From: JAGNRR01 sp965230665
GTDB lineage: Bacteria; Bacteroidota; Bacteroidia; Chitinophagales; Chitinophagaceae
Assembly (NCBI GenBank): GCA_965230665.1
Contig: CBDDLM010000004.1
Coordinates: 558,001 to 622,000, forward strand
DNA: 64,000 nt
Direction of reading: 5' to 3'
Shown here: positions 51,178 through 59,323 of the stretch, one piece after another
Numbering within the stretch: the first letter of the stretch is position 1
Layout: each line of letters begins with the position of its first letter
Translations under genes and position numbers: made by a program
The notes under the pieces: model-generated
Databases searched by the model: none
Told to the model about the DNA's origin: nothing
Seen by the model: only the letters and a program-made list of their open reading frames with translations

Positions 51178-51770
51178 TGAAGTACCTTGCACTGGGCGAT
51201 AGCTACACGATTGGAGAACTTGTTGAAACAAAAAATAACTTCCCCAACCAAACTGTTTCAATACTTAAAGAGCAGGGTATTGAAATTGATCTTAAACAAA
51301 TAATTGCCGTAACGGGCTGGACTACTGGTGAACTTAATGAGGCCATTGCAAAAGCTAAACCCGGATATGATCATGACTGGGTTACATTGCTCATTGGTGT
51401 AAACAACCAATATAGAGGTCAAGATATTGCCCTATATGAAAAAGAGTTTTACAACTTACTGAGTCAAAGTATCCTGTTTGCAAATGGTCGTGCTTCAAGA
51501 GTTATTGTACTCTCCATTCCTGATTGGGGCATGACTCCTTTTAATACCAAACACGATGTTCAGACTGTGTCTGACGAAATAGATGCATACAATACGATCA
51601 ACAAAAAATATACTGAACATTTCGGGGCACATTATATAGATATAACGCCAGTGACTAGAAAGTATGCTCAGAATACAGATTACTTAACGGAGGATCAATT
51701 GCACCTAACAGATAAAATGTATGAAATATGGGCAAAACAAATAGCCCAAATTATTACCGATAACTCTTAA
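51177..51770 (+). CDS. SGNH/GDSL-type hydrolase
   Basis: 197 residues: block I LALGDSYTIGE with nucleophile Ser9, block III LLIGVNNQYRG and block V TEDQLHLTDKMY (Asp/His). Likely an esterase or deacetylase acting on lipids or sugars. No signal peptide is visible, so probably cytoplasmic although coupled to a lipoprotein gene. Its 3' end overlaps the thioesterase gene by 17 bases. Confidence 0.9.
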   Translation: MKYLALGDSYTIGELVETKNNFPNQTVSILKEQGIEIDLKQIIAVTGWTTGELNEAIAKAKPGYDHDWVTLLIGVNNQYRGQDIALYEKEFYNLLSQSILFANGRASRVIVLSIPDWGMTPFNTKHDVQTVSDEIDAYNTINKKYTEHFGAHYIDITPVTRKYAQNTDYLTEDQLHLTDKMYEIWAKQIAQIITDNS

Positions 51771-52149
51771 AAATTTGGTCGACTTTTTTCTTAGGTAATA
51801 TTCGTTGCCCTTGTTTACCAGATGCTACAAGTCGCTGTCCAACTCTCGCTTCAAAAGAATTTATAATTTCTCCATTTTCTTTAATCTCATCAAATGTTGC
51901 AGTAAAGACAACCTCGTCTCCTATGAAAGCTGGCGATTGATGGTCAATGGAGATTGAAGTTCCAATGCCCTCTTCATGCTCATCTTTCATTTCTAGTACA
52001 AATAAGCGTCCACTCCACTCAGCTGCTTTACAAAGTGAAAAAGTGGAGTATACTTCATGTACAACTCCACTTTCAAATTCTGCAATATCGTTTTCTGATA
52101 CTACAATTCTATATTCCTTGATACTTCCCTTTACAAAAGGATTTTTCAT
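51754..52149 (-). CDS. Thioesterase-family (hotdog) protein
   Basis: 131 residues. Hotdog-fold pattern of the fluoroacetyl-CoA/YbgC-like thioesterases: a long helix (SLCKAAEWSGRLFVLEM) and GTSISIDHQSPAFIGDEVVF with central His. The usual substrate is a short acyl-CoA; in this family no nucleophile is conserved enough to name one. It starts 1 base after the M42 peptidase gene ends. Confidence 0.8.
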   Translation of the reverse strand: MKNPFVKGSIKEYRIVVSENDIAEFESGVVHEVYSTFSLCKAAEWSGRLFVLEMKDEHEEGIGTSISIDHQSPAFIGDEVVFTATFDEIKENGEIINSFEARVGQRLVASGKQGQRILPKKKVDQIFKSYR

Positions 52150-52150
52150 G

Positions 52151-53254
52151 TTATTTAAGATATTTGAAATTTGTTCTAGGTGTTATTTTCTTTAAGGCCT
52201 CTACGTACAATTTAATACAATTTTCTACATCGTCTTTATGCACTGTTTCAACGGTAGTATGCATGTACCGCAAGGGCAATGATATCAACGCACTCGGAAC
52301 TCCACCATTACTAAATGCAAATGCATCTGTATCCGTTCCTGTAAAACGAGAAGAGGCTTGTAATTGATACGGTATTTTTTTCTTATCTCCTGCCTCTCTA
52401 ATTAACTCTAATAATAAATTATGAACCGCTGGCGCAATACTAAGAACAGGCCCTTTCCCGACATGAGCTTCTCCTTGAGCCTTCTTGTCCATCATAGGAG
52501 TTGAGGTATCATGTGTAACATCCGTAACGATAGCTACATTCGGTTTAATCGTTTCGGTAATCATTTTAGCACCATTCAATCCAACCTCTTCTTGCACGGC
52601 GTTTACTATATATAAGCCAAAGGGTAACTTTACCTTGCTTTCCTTTAGCATTCTAGCGACTTCAGCAATAATTACACCACCCATTCTATTATCATGCGCA
52701 CGTGCTATCCAATGACCGTTATTCCCTTCTTCAAAGCCATCTCTAAACGTGATAACATTACCTACTTCAATACCCAACTTCTCAACTTCTTCCTTAGAGC
52801 TACAACCACAATCTAACCAAATTGTTGAAGTAGTTGGTTTCTTTTCATTCGTTCGAGGCCTTACATGAATAGCAGGCCAACCAAAAACTGCTTTAACAAG
52901 GCCTTTCTTTCTTGTGTGTACGTGAACGCGCATTGCAGGAGCAATCTGATGATCACTCCCTCCATTACGAGCCACATGAATAAACCCATCATTAGTGATG
53001 TACTTTACATACCAAGCAATCTCATCAGCATGAGCTTCAATCACAACTTTGAACTTTGCATTAGGGTTAACAACACCAACGGCAGTTCCATAGTTATCTA
53101 TAAAATATTCATCAATGTAAGGTTTAATATAGTCTAACCATATACGCTGCCCAGGTGCCTCAAAGCCAGTGGGAGCATAATTATTCATATATTTTTCAAT
53201 AAAGTCCATTGACTTTTTATTGAAAAAATCTTTTTTCTTTTTCGCTTTTGCCAT
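52151..53254 (-). CDS. M42-family metallopeptidase
   Basis: 367 residues. Two-zinc aminopeptidase motifs: VVIEAHADEIAWYV (His-x-Asp), ARAHDNRMGGV, IVNAVQEEVGLNGA (catalytic Glu) and SSRFTGTDTDAFAF, HTTVETVHKDDV. M42 peptidases (TET-like) degrade peptides in the cytoplasm. A Lys-rich N-terminus (MAKAKKKKDFF) starts at 53254, chosen because of a -7-like box (CATCTTTG, 53261-53268) 6 nt upstream. Confidence 0.94.
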   Translation of the reverse strand: MAKAKKKKDFFNKKSMDFIEKYMNNYAPTGFEAPGQRIWLDYIKPYIDEYFIDNYGTAVGVVNPNAKFKVVIEAHADEIAWYVKYITNDGFIHVARNGGSDHQIAPAMRVHVHTRKKGLVKAVFGWPAIHVRPRTNEKKPTTSTIWLDCGCSSKEEVEKLGIEVGNVITFRDGFEEGNNGHWIARAHDNRMGGVIIAEVARMLKESKVKLPFGLYIVNAVQEEVGLNGAKMITETIKPNVAIVTDVTHDTSTPMMDKKAQGEAHVGKGPVLSIAPAVHNLLLELIREAGDKKKIPYQLQASSRFTGTDTDAFAFSNGGVPSALISLPLRYMHTTVETVHKDDVENCIKLYVEALKKITPRTNFKYLK

Positions 53255-53336
53255 AGTTAACAAAGATGCCCTATTTGAACTAAAAAAAGAAATTAGATCC
53301 TAAATAGTAAAAGTTAATCCTGTTTGAAAGGCCACT

Positions 53337-53810
53337 TTAGGGAGTACCCTTTATTTTCTTAGCCAACGTACCATCAGGATTTATTTTAAACGCTGCCGGT
53401 ATATCGCTAACACCATATTTCCTTGAAAATTCATTTAACGCAACAAAACCGCTTACTTCCTCAATTTGATACTTCCAAGGAAAATTTAACGCTTCGGCAA
53501 CTCTACTTGATTGCCCCTTTTTCTTTTCCAAGGCAATACTCACTATTTCTATATTATCATTGTTCTTCGTATGGTAATACTCAACCCAATGGGGCAGCTC
53601 TGCTCTACAAGGCGGACACCAACTACCCCAAAAAACTAGATATACAGTCTTTCCTTTTAAATCAGACAACTTAAACTTTTCTCCCGATACTAAAGTCGCT
53701 GAAACATCGGGTGTTTTTTCACCTTCTTCAACATCAGAGGATGAAAAGAACATGAAATAGACTCCTAGTAGGACAACAATCAGAACGATAGGTGTAATTA
53801 ATTTTCTCAT
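53337..53810 (-). CDS. TlpA-like thioredoxin-fold protein
   Basis: 157 residues. One N-terminal membrane anchor or signal (ITPIVLIVVLLGVYFMFF) and a periplasmic thioredoxin-fold domain with redox pair Cys65-Pro-Pro-Cys68 (WGSWCPPCRAELP), then YGVSDIPAAFKINPDG with the cis-proline. It probably reduces disulfides in exported proteins or cytochromes. Located 32 bases after lptE. Confidence 0.9.
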   Translation of the reverse strand: MRKLITPIVLIVVLLGVYFMFFSSSDVEEGEKTPDVSATLVSGEKFKLSDLKGKTVYLVFWGSWCPPCRAELPHWVEYYHTKNNDNIEIVSIALEKKKGQSSRVAEALNFPWKYQIEEVSGFVALNEFSRKYGVSDIPAAFKINPDGTLAKKIKGTP

Positions 53811-53842
53811 TCCTTCTATTGGACGATGAAAGCCTAAAGAAT

Positions 53843-54361
53843 TTACCAGTTTACAAAAGCACGATTAAAAATATCATCTTTTAGTTGGTCTGTAATTTCC
53901 TCGATAAGGGTATTTTCTACAGTCTGAAAATTTTGGTCCGCATTAAAATCTGCGAAACGAGAAAATGTCTGGGTAAAGTTCTTTTCTTTATCTAAACGGT
54001 TTTCGAATATAATATTAACTCCAATAGTAAGTCTGTTCTTGGCCGAAGTCTCAGTTCCAGTAATGGATGCAACGGTTACATTATAAGTTGTAATAGATCC
54101 TTTGATGTCGTAATCCGCCTTATCATTATCAACTTGCGCGAGCGACGACAAAGATGTTAAATGCTGTCGAAGTTTTTGCGTAAATGTTGCACTTAAGGAG
54201 GGAGCAATTGTTGGTGCCTTATTTTCAATAAAATGAACATTGATAGTGTCTCCACTAATTGCTGCGCCCGTTAAACTGTAAAACCCACAAGCAGACAACA
54301 TACTGATACAGAGCATACATAAAATAGCTAGCTTATAAAATTCCTTTCTAAATATCAACAT
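53843..54361 (-). CDS. LptE-family LPS-assembly lipoprotein
   Basis: 172 residues. Lipoprotein signal LCISMLSACGFYSLTG (Cys25 region) followed by strands and helix of the LptE/DUF-like fold (APSLSATFTQKLRQHLTSLS, RLTIGVNIIFEN, TVENTLIEEITDQLKDDIFN). LptE plugs LptD and helps put lipopolysaccharide into the outer membrane. Context agrees: in Bacteroidota lptE commonly follows a sigma-54 activator gene and miaB. Its start overlaps the activator gene by 14 bases. Confidence 0.85.
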   Translation of the reverse strand: MLIFRKEFYKLAILCMLCISMLSACGFYSLTGAAISGDTINVHFIENKAPTIAPSLSATFTQKLRQHLTSLSSLAQVDNDKADYDIKGSITTYNVTVASITGTETSAKNRLTIGVNIIFENRLDKEKNFTQTFSRFADFNADQNFQTVENTLIEEITDQLKDDIFNRAFVNW

Positions 54362-55634
54362 CGTATTCCTTTATTTTTCTGTATAGTGTACGCTCACTAA
54401 TGCCGAGTTCAGCCGCTGCATTTCTTCTACGTCCTCTATGTTTACGTAACGCTTTTATAATAAGCGTCTTTTCATTTTCTGCAAGGTCCAATACATCTTC
54501 AACTTCTTGAGCGCTACTTGTGGTTTGATCCCCTTGTGATATAATGATCGGCTGACTTTGCTGAGTATTTTCCTCAGTCCTTATTTCATTATCCTGTATA
54601 TTACTAGAAGGTAAAAAAGAAGTTTGAGTGTCTCCTCTATTTTCATGCTGAAAATTTTGTTCTCCTTGATAGGCCTGAGCAGCATGAGGATTCTTCATAA
54701 TCTCAAAGAACATTTTCTTTACATCTGTTACATCTTTTTTCATATCAAAAAAAAGCTTGTAAAGCAAGTCCCGTTCGGAAGAGAAATTTGAATGTTCCCC
54801 TTTACCATCAGTAGGAATAATTGCTGGTAATTTTTGTTGGTTATCTTCTGGTATAAAAAATTGGAGCTCTTGCGCAGTCATTCTTCTAGTTTGGCTTAGA
54901 ACAGAAATTTGTTCCGCCATGTTTTTCAATTCTCGAATATTTCCTGGCCAAGAATAAGAAGCTAATAATTGCTGCGCCGCCGCATCTAAATGAACAGTAT
55001 CTGTTCTGTATTTATCGGCAAAGTCGGCTGCAAATTTTCTAAACAACAGTGGTATATCATTCTTCCTTTCTCGTAAGGCCGGCACCCGTATAGGAACAGT
55101 ACTTAAACGGTAAAACAAATCCTCTCTGAATTTGCCAACTTGTGCCCATTCTTTTAAGTCTTTATTGGTAGCGGCAATGACTCGCACATTGGTCTTTTGC
55201 ACCTTACTACTCCCCACCTTAATATACTCACCTGTTTCTAAGACACGTAATAATCGAGCTTGTGTACCCAAGGGCATTTCTCCAATCTCATCTAGAAAAA
55301 TCGTACCACTATTCACAGTTTCAAAATATCCTTTCCGATCCCCAACTGCCGAAGTAAAAGAACCCTTTTCGTGCCCAAACAATTCGCTATCTATAGTTCC
55401 TTCTGGAATAGCTCCGCAGTTAATCGCAATAAACGGCTCATGTTTCCTGCTACTGTTAGTATGAATAATTTTAGAGAAAACCTCCTTACCTACTCCACTT
55501 TCTCCAAGTATAAGCACCGTCAAATCTGTATTCGCAACTTGATGAGCAACACTTAAAGCATAATTCAAGGCTGGGTCATTGCCAATAATTCCAAAACGGT
55601 TCTTTAGTGCCTGCAATTCTTGATCTTTAAGCAT
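54348..55634 (-). CDS. Sigma-54-interacting AAA+ transcriptional activator
   Basis: 428 residues from the ATG at 55634. AAA+ domain from the N-terminus: Walker A GESGVGK (44-50), Walker B FLDEIGE, the sigma-54-contact loop ELFGHEKGSFTSAVG (91-96 is GSFTSA instead of GAFTGA), RxDL..L motif and R finger REDLFYRLST. A ~110-residue Gln/Asn-rich linker leads to a C-terminal Fis-type HTH (RRRNAAAELGISERTLYRKI). No receiver, GAF or PAS sensor is present, so activity may be set by partner proteins or by level. It sits in the miaB-lptE region with its own promoter. Confidence 0.9.
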   Translation of the reverse strand: MLKDQELQALKNRFGIIGNDPALNYALSVAHQVANTDLTVLILGESGVGKEVFSKIIHTNSSRKHEPFIAINCGAIPEGTIDSELFGHEKGSFTSAVGDRKGYFETVNSGTIFLDEIGEMPLGTQARLLRVLETGEYIKVGSSKVQKTNVRVIAATNKDLKEWAQVGKFREDLFYRLSTVPIRVPALRERKNDIPLLFRKFAADFADKYRTDTVHLDAAAQQLLASYSWPGNIRELKNMAEQISVLSQTRRMTAQELQFFIPEDNQQKLPAIIPTDGKGEHSNFSSERDLLYKLFFDMKKDVTDVKKMFFEIMKNPHAAQAYQGEQNFQHENRGDTQTSFLPSSNIQDNEIRTEENTQQSQPIIISQGDQTTSSAQEVEDVLDLAENEKTLIIKALRKHRGRRRNAAAELGISERTLYRKIKEYDVDI

Positions 55635-55652
55635 AATTCTAAAAAAGAGTGA

Positions 55653-55660
55653 CAAAAATA
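55653..55660 (-). promoter_or_regulatory. -7 promoter box TATTTTTG for sigma-54 activator gene
   Basis: Perfect TAnnTTTG on the minus strand, 18 nt before the ATG at 55634, in the 103-base gap after miaB; it contains the TTG of a longer frame. Confidence 0.55.
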
Positions 55661-55737
55661 CAGATTAGTATGACAAGAAGTATGTAAAATCTTGCTAAAT
55701 CAAAAATGTGCTCATAGCGTATAGCTCACTGTACTAC

Positions 55738-57162
55738 CTAGACTATTTCTCCAAAAAGTGTTGCCCCATTACAACGATTGACCTTCACCTTCACATAATC
55801 ACCTTTCTTTGTACTTCCTTTAGGGTAAATAACAAGCTTATTACTATCAGTTCTGCCCGCATACTCATCGGGGTTCTTTTTACTTGGTCCTTCTACCAAG
55901 ATCTCAAAGGTCTTACCAATATCTTTTTGATTACTTTCTAACGCATGCGTTCTATGCAATGCGACTACCTCCGCAAGTCGTCTCTTTTTGATATCTTCTG
56001 GGATATCATCTTCAAATCTGCGTTGGGCCAAAGTTCCAGGCCGCTCACTGTAAAAGAACATATAAGCCAAGTCATACTTGCAATACTCCATTACACTTAA
56101 GGTTTCTTTATGTTCTTCTTCAGTTTCTGTGCAGAAACCAGTTATAATATCTGTGCTGATTCCACAGTCGGGAATAATCTCCCTAATACGATCTACCTTA
56201 GCTAAATACCATTCTCTAGTATAAGTTCGATTCATCAGTTGCAAAACACGAGTACTTCCGCTCTGAACAGGTAAATGAATATAGTTACAGATATTATCAT
56301 ATTTACGCATGGTAAACAAGACCTCGTCCGTAATATCTTTTGGATGCGACGTACTAAAACGAACGCGTAGATCACTCCCAACACATGCCACTTTCTCCAA
56401 AAGTTGAGCAAATGTTACCTCCACGACATTTATTTCGCCTTGTTCGTCAACATTATTGCTACTCCAATTATAAGAATCTACATTTTGTCCTAATAAGGTA
56501 ATTTCCTTGTAACCTTTATCGTACAAATCCTGCGCTTCCGCTAAAATAGAACGATAGTCCCTGCTACGTTCCCGTCCACGTGTAAAAGGCACAACACAAA
56601 ACGTGCACATATTGTTGCAACCACGCATGATAGAAATGAAGGCACTTACTCCATTACTATCTAAACGAACAGGGCTAATATCAGCATAGGTTTCTTCACG
56701 CGATAATAATACGTTTACCGCTTTTTGCCCACCATTTGCCTCTTCAATTAGATTTGGTAAAGAACGATAGGCATCTGGACCTACTACCAGATCAACAAGT
56801 TTTTCTTCTTCAAGTAATTTAGCCTTTAGGCGCTCTGCCATACAACCCAATACACCAACCAATAAGTTCTTTTTCCTTCGTTTTAACCCTTTGAAATGAT
56901 TTAAACGATTTCGAACAGTTTGTTCTGCTTTATCGCGAATGGAACATGTATTAAGTAAGATCAAATCTGCTTTCTGAACATCTTTTGTTGCACCGAAACC
57001 ATTTTCATACAATATACTTGCAATGATCTCGCTATCATTAAAGTTCATAGCACAACCATAACTCTCAATATAAAAATTCTTTTCATACTGATTGATTCGA
57101 TCAATTGGTTGGAAGGCTTCTCCTTGCCTATTCTCATCTAATAAATCTTCCTGCAAACCCAT
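55738..57162 (-). CDS. miaB: tRNA-2-methylthio-N6-dimethylallyladenosine synthase
   Basis: 474 residues. The UPF0004 domain has the first cluster cysteines in IESYGCAMNFNDSE, NTCSIRDKAE and LGCMAERL; the radical-SAM domain has CNNMCTFC (CxxxCxxC) in IMRGCNNMCTFCVVPF; a TRAM domain ends the protein. It adds a methylthio group to i6A37 of tRNA. The start is the ATG at 57162. Confidence 0.97.
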   Translation of the reverse strand: MGLQEDLLDENRQGEAFQPIDRINQYEKNFYIESYGCAMNFNDSEIIASILYENGFGATKDVQKADLILLNTCSIRDKAEQTVRNRLNHFKGLKRRKKNLLVGVLGCMAERLKAKLLEEEKLVDLVVGPDAYRSLPNLIEEANGGQKAVNVLLSREETYADISPVRLDSNGVSAFISIMRGCNNMCTFCVVPFTRGRERSRDYRSILAEAQDLYDKGYKEITLLGQNVDSYNWSSNNVDEQGEINVVEVTFAQLLEKVACVGSDLRVRFSTSHPKDITDEVLFTMRKYDNICNYIHLPVQSGSTRVLQLMNRTYTREWYLAKVDRIREIIPDCGISTDIITGFCTETEEEHKETLSVMEYCKYDLAYMFFYSERPGTLAQRRFEDDIPEDIKKRRLAEVVALHRTHALESNQKDIGKTFEILVEGPSKKNPDEYAGRTDSNKLVIYPKGSTKKGDYVKVKVNRCNGATLFGEIV

Positions 57163-57171
57163 AAGAGGTTC

Positions 57172-57179
57172 CAAAAATA
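57172..57179 (-). promoter_or_regulatory. -7 promoter box TATTTTTG for miaB
   Basis: Perfect TAnnTTTG on the minus strand, 9 nt before the miaB ATG at 57162. Confidence 0.6.
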
Positions 57180-57263
57180 AATGATTTCGTTAAGATTGAG
57201 CTTTCTTTCTAACCGTAATGAAAAAATATTTATATTTCTGAGAAATCAAAACAGAACATTACT

Positions 57264-57563
57264 ATGGTGAATGCAAAACATATGGCGACATTTCTTCTTG
57301 GCGCAGCCGCGGGTGCTGCCCTTTTAAAATACAAAACAATGACCGAAGAAGAAAAAGAAGAAATGATGGAAAAATTTAAAACAAAAGCAGAGGAGTTTAA
57401 AACTCAAGCTACCGAGACAGCGGAAAAAGCCGAAGGATATTTTGAAGAACTCATGAGTAAAAGTGGCGAGGCTTTTAAAGAAATGATAGAGAGTACTGAA
57501 AACTTTTTCGACGATCTCTTTGCTCCAAAAGAAGAAAAAAATACGGATGAGACGACAGCCTAA
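57264..57563 (+). CDS. YtxH-like small membrane-anchored protein
   Basis: 99 residues. A short hydrophobic, glycine/alanine-rich helix (ATFLLGAAAGAALL) then a long charged helix (EEKEEMMEKFKTKAEEFKTQ, EGYFEELMSKSGEAFKEM), the pattern of YtxH proteins. YtxH-type proteins are stress-related with no known biochemical role. Acidic throughout. Confidence 0.75.
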   Translation: MVNAKHMATFLLGAAAGAALLKYKTMTEEEKEEMMEKFKTKAEEFKTQATETAEKAEGYFEELMSKSGEAFKEMIESTENFFDDLFAPKEEKNTDETTA

Positions 57564-57669
57564 ACATATGATCTACACTAGGTTTGTTAATGCTTAGCCT
57601 TTCTTTCACACTTGTTTTAAAAGTGCGTTAAAAAAAATTACAACTGATTTTTGAATTTAATTTCAGTCC

Positions 57670-57677
57670 TAATTTTG
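57670..57677 (+). promoter_or_regulatory. -7 promoter box TAATTTTG for degP-like gene
   Basis: Perfect TAnnTTTG, 17 nt before the ATG at 57695, with a T-rich TTTTG -33 candidate about 16 nt upstream. Confidence 0.55.
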
Positions 57678-57694
57678 AACAAAACACAATAACA

Positions 57695-59188
57695 ATGAAG
57701 AGAATATTTGGAATAATTTTGATTGCAACTTTAACCACGATAGCAACCCTAGCTATTGCAAAAAACTTCTTTTTTAATGAACAAGACCTTGTTGCCCATA
57801 CAGAGAATCACGGTTATGAAATGCAACAAGCAAACTTTACTGAAGCCTCTCCTAGTGCTCCAGTACCACATGGTGGAGGCTATGTAAACCTTGAAACGGC
57901 TGCCGAAAAATCGACAAAAGCAGTTGTTCATATTCGAACAAAATCGAAAGCACGCGCTGCTCGGTATAACGATCCGTTTGATGATCTTTTTGGAAATTTC
58001 TTTGGACAGCGAAGGCAAATGATGCCGCAATCATCTTCGGGATCTGGAGTCATTATTTCTAGTGACGGACACATAGTTACAAATAATCATGTAATTGATG
58101 GAGCCGACGAGGTAGAAGTTACATTCAATAATAAAAGGACAGTTACGGCTAAGGTTGTGGGTAAAGATGCTTCTTTTGATCTCGCTGTTCTTAAGGTTCA
58201 AGAAAGAGGACTCCCTTATTTAACCTACGGTAATTCTGACAATGTAAAGCTAGGAGAATGGGTTCTAGCTGTAGGATATCCATTGAATTTAGAAACAACT
58301 GTTACAGCTGGTATTGTAAGCGCAAAGTATAGAAATATAGGTATTAATCAACGTAAAGCAGGATCTAGCGCAATTGAAAGTTTTATTCAGACCGACGCAG
58401 CCGTAAATCCTGGCAACTCGGGTGGAGCGCTTGTAAATGCTCGAGGTGAACTCATTGGCATTAACTCGGCCATAGCATCGCCTACAGGTAGTTATGCTGG
58501 ATATTCATATGCAATCCCTGCCAATCTTGTAAAAAAGGTTGTGAAAGATATGATCGAATTTGGGAATGTACAGCGTGCTTATCTTGGAGTCAATTTCATA
58601 GATAGTAAAAATGCTACGAAAGAGATCAGGGAACAATATAATTTGGATAACACCGAAGGAGTGGTCGTTGCTAATGTAATAGACGAAAGTGGAGCTGCTC
58701 GTGCTGGGGTTAAGAAGGGCGATATTATTAAAAGTATTGATAGTAAAGCAATCAGAACTGGAACACAACTCCAAGAGCGCATTGCTGGAAAGCGCCCTGG
58801 CGACAAGGTGACTTTAGCAATAGAACGTAATGGAAAAATCATAACGCGCAATGTTGAGCTCAAAAACAACTTGGGTAACACAAGTATAGTAAAAAAAGAA
58901 CGGTCTGCAAGCCTAGACAAGTTAGGTGCCAGTTTTAGAAATTTGAGTAGCAGTGAAAAAAGAAGATATAATACTTCAGGCGGTGCCGTGGTAACTGATC
59001 TACAACGGGGCATTATGGCTTACTCACGAATAAAGAAAGGATTTATTATTACCAGTGTAAATGAAAAAATCGTAAAAAATGTTACCGAATTAAAAAATAT
59101 CTTTAATTCTGGAGCAACAAATTTTCAAGTAGGTGGTTTTTACCCAGGTTCTGCTGGTAACTATTTTTATAGTTTCAGTCTGAAATAA
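57695..59188 (+). CDS. DegP/HtrA-like periplasmic serine protease
   Basis: 497 residues. A signal/anchor (FGIILIATLTTIATLAIAKN), then a trypsin-like domain with triad His132 (TNNHVIDGAD), Asp162 (DLAVLKVQ) and Ser242 (NPGNSGGALVN), a first PDZ domain (AYLGVNFIDSKNA..., ~300-390) and a second, degenerate PDZ region. DegP degrades or refolds damaged envelope proteins. It is followed by a terminator. Confidence 0.95.
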   Translation: MKRIFGIILIATLTTIATLAIAKNFFFNEQDLVAHTENHGYEMQQANFTEASPSAPVPHGGGYVNLETAAEKSTKAVVHIRTKSKARAARYNDPFDDLFGNFFGQRRQMMPQSSSGSGVIISSDGHIVTNNHVIDGADEVEVTFNNKRTVTAKVVGKDASFDLAVLKVQERGLPYLTYGNSDNVKLGEWVLAVGYPLNLETTVTAGIVSAKYRNIGINQRKAGSSAIESFIQTDAAVNPGNSGGALVNARGELIGINSAIASPTGSYAGYSYAIPANLVKKVVKDMIEFGNVQRAYLGVNFIDSKNATKEIREQYNLDNTEGVVVANVIDESGAARAGVKKGDIIKSIDSKAIRTGTQLQERIAGKRPGDKVTLAIERNGKIITRNVELKNNLGNTSIVKKERSASLDKLGASFRNLSSSEKRRYNTSGGAVVTDLQRGIMAYSRIKKGFIITSVNEKIVKNVTELKNIFNSGATNFQVGGFYPGSAGNYFYSFSLK

Positions 59189-59210
59189 GACTTACCGTTT
59201 CGATAGATAA

Positions 59211-59236
59211 AAGGAGGGCCTACAAAGGCTCTCTTT
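59211..59236 (+). terminator. Rho-independent terminator after degP-like gene
   Basis: Stem 59211-59220 with 59227-59236 (two G-T wobbles), 6-base loop, ending in a run of seven T beginning at 59234. Confidence 0.75.
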
Positions 59237-59323
59237 TTTTGTGGCACACGCCTTGTTCTATATAATGTACTTACTTCTTTATAGGGTAGGTTATTGATTT
59301 TACTGACAAAAAGATACCACAAT

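Noticed and set aside
57590..57615. Weak hairpin after the YtxH-like gene (CTAG...TTAG arms)
   Set aside because: Arms are short and imperfect with a long loop and only a weak T tract; not a convincing terminator.
58579..59013. 144-codon open frame antisense to the DegP-like gene
   Set aside because: Lies wholly within a gene with clear protease motifs; Ser/Leu-rich composition is typical of a shadow frame.
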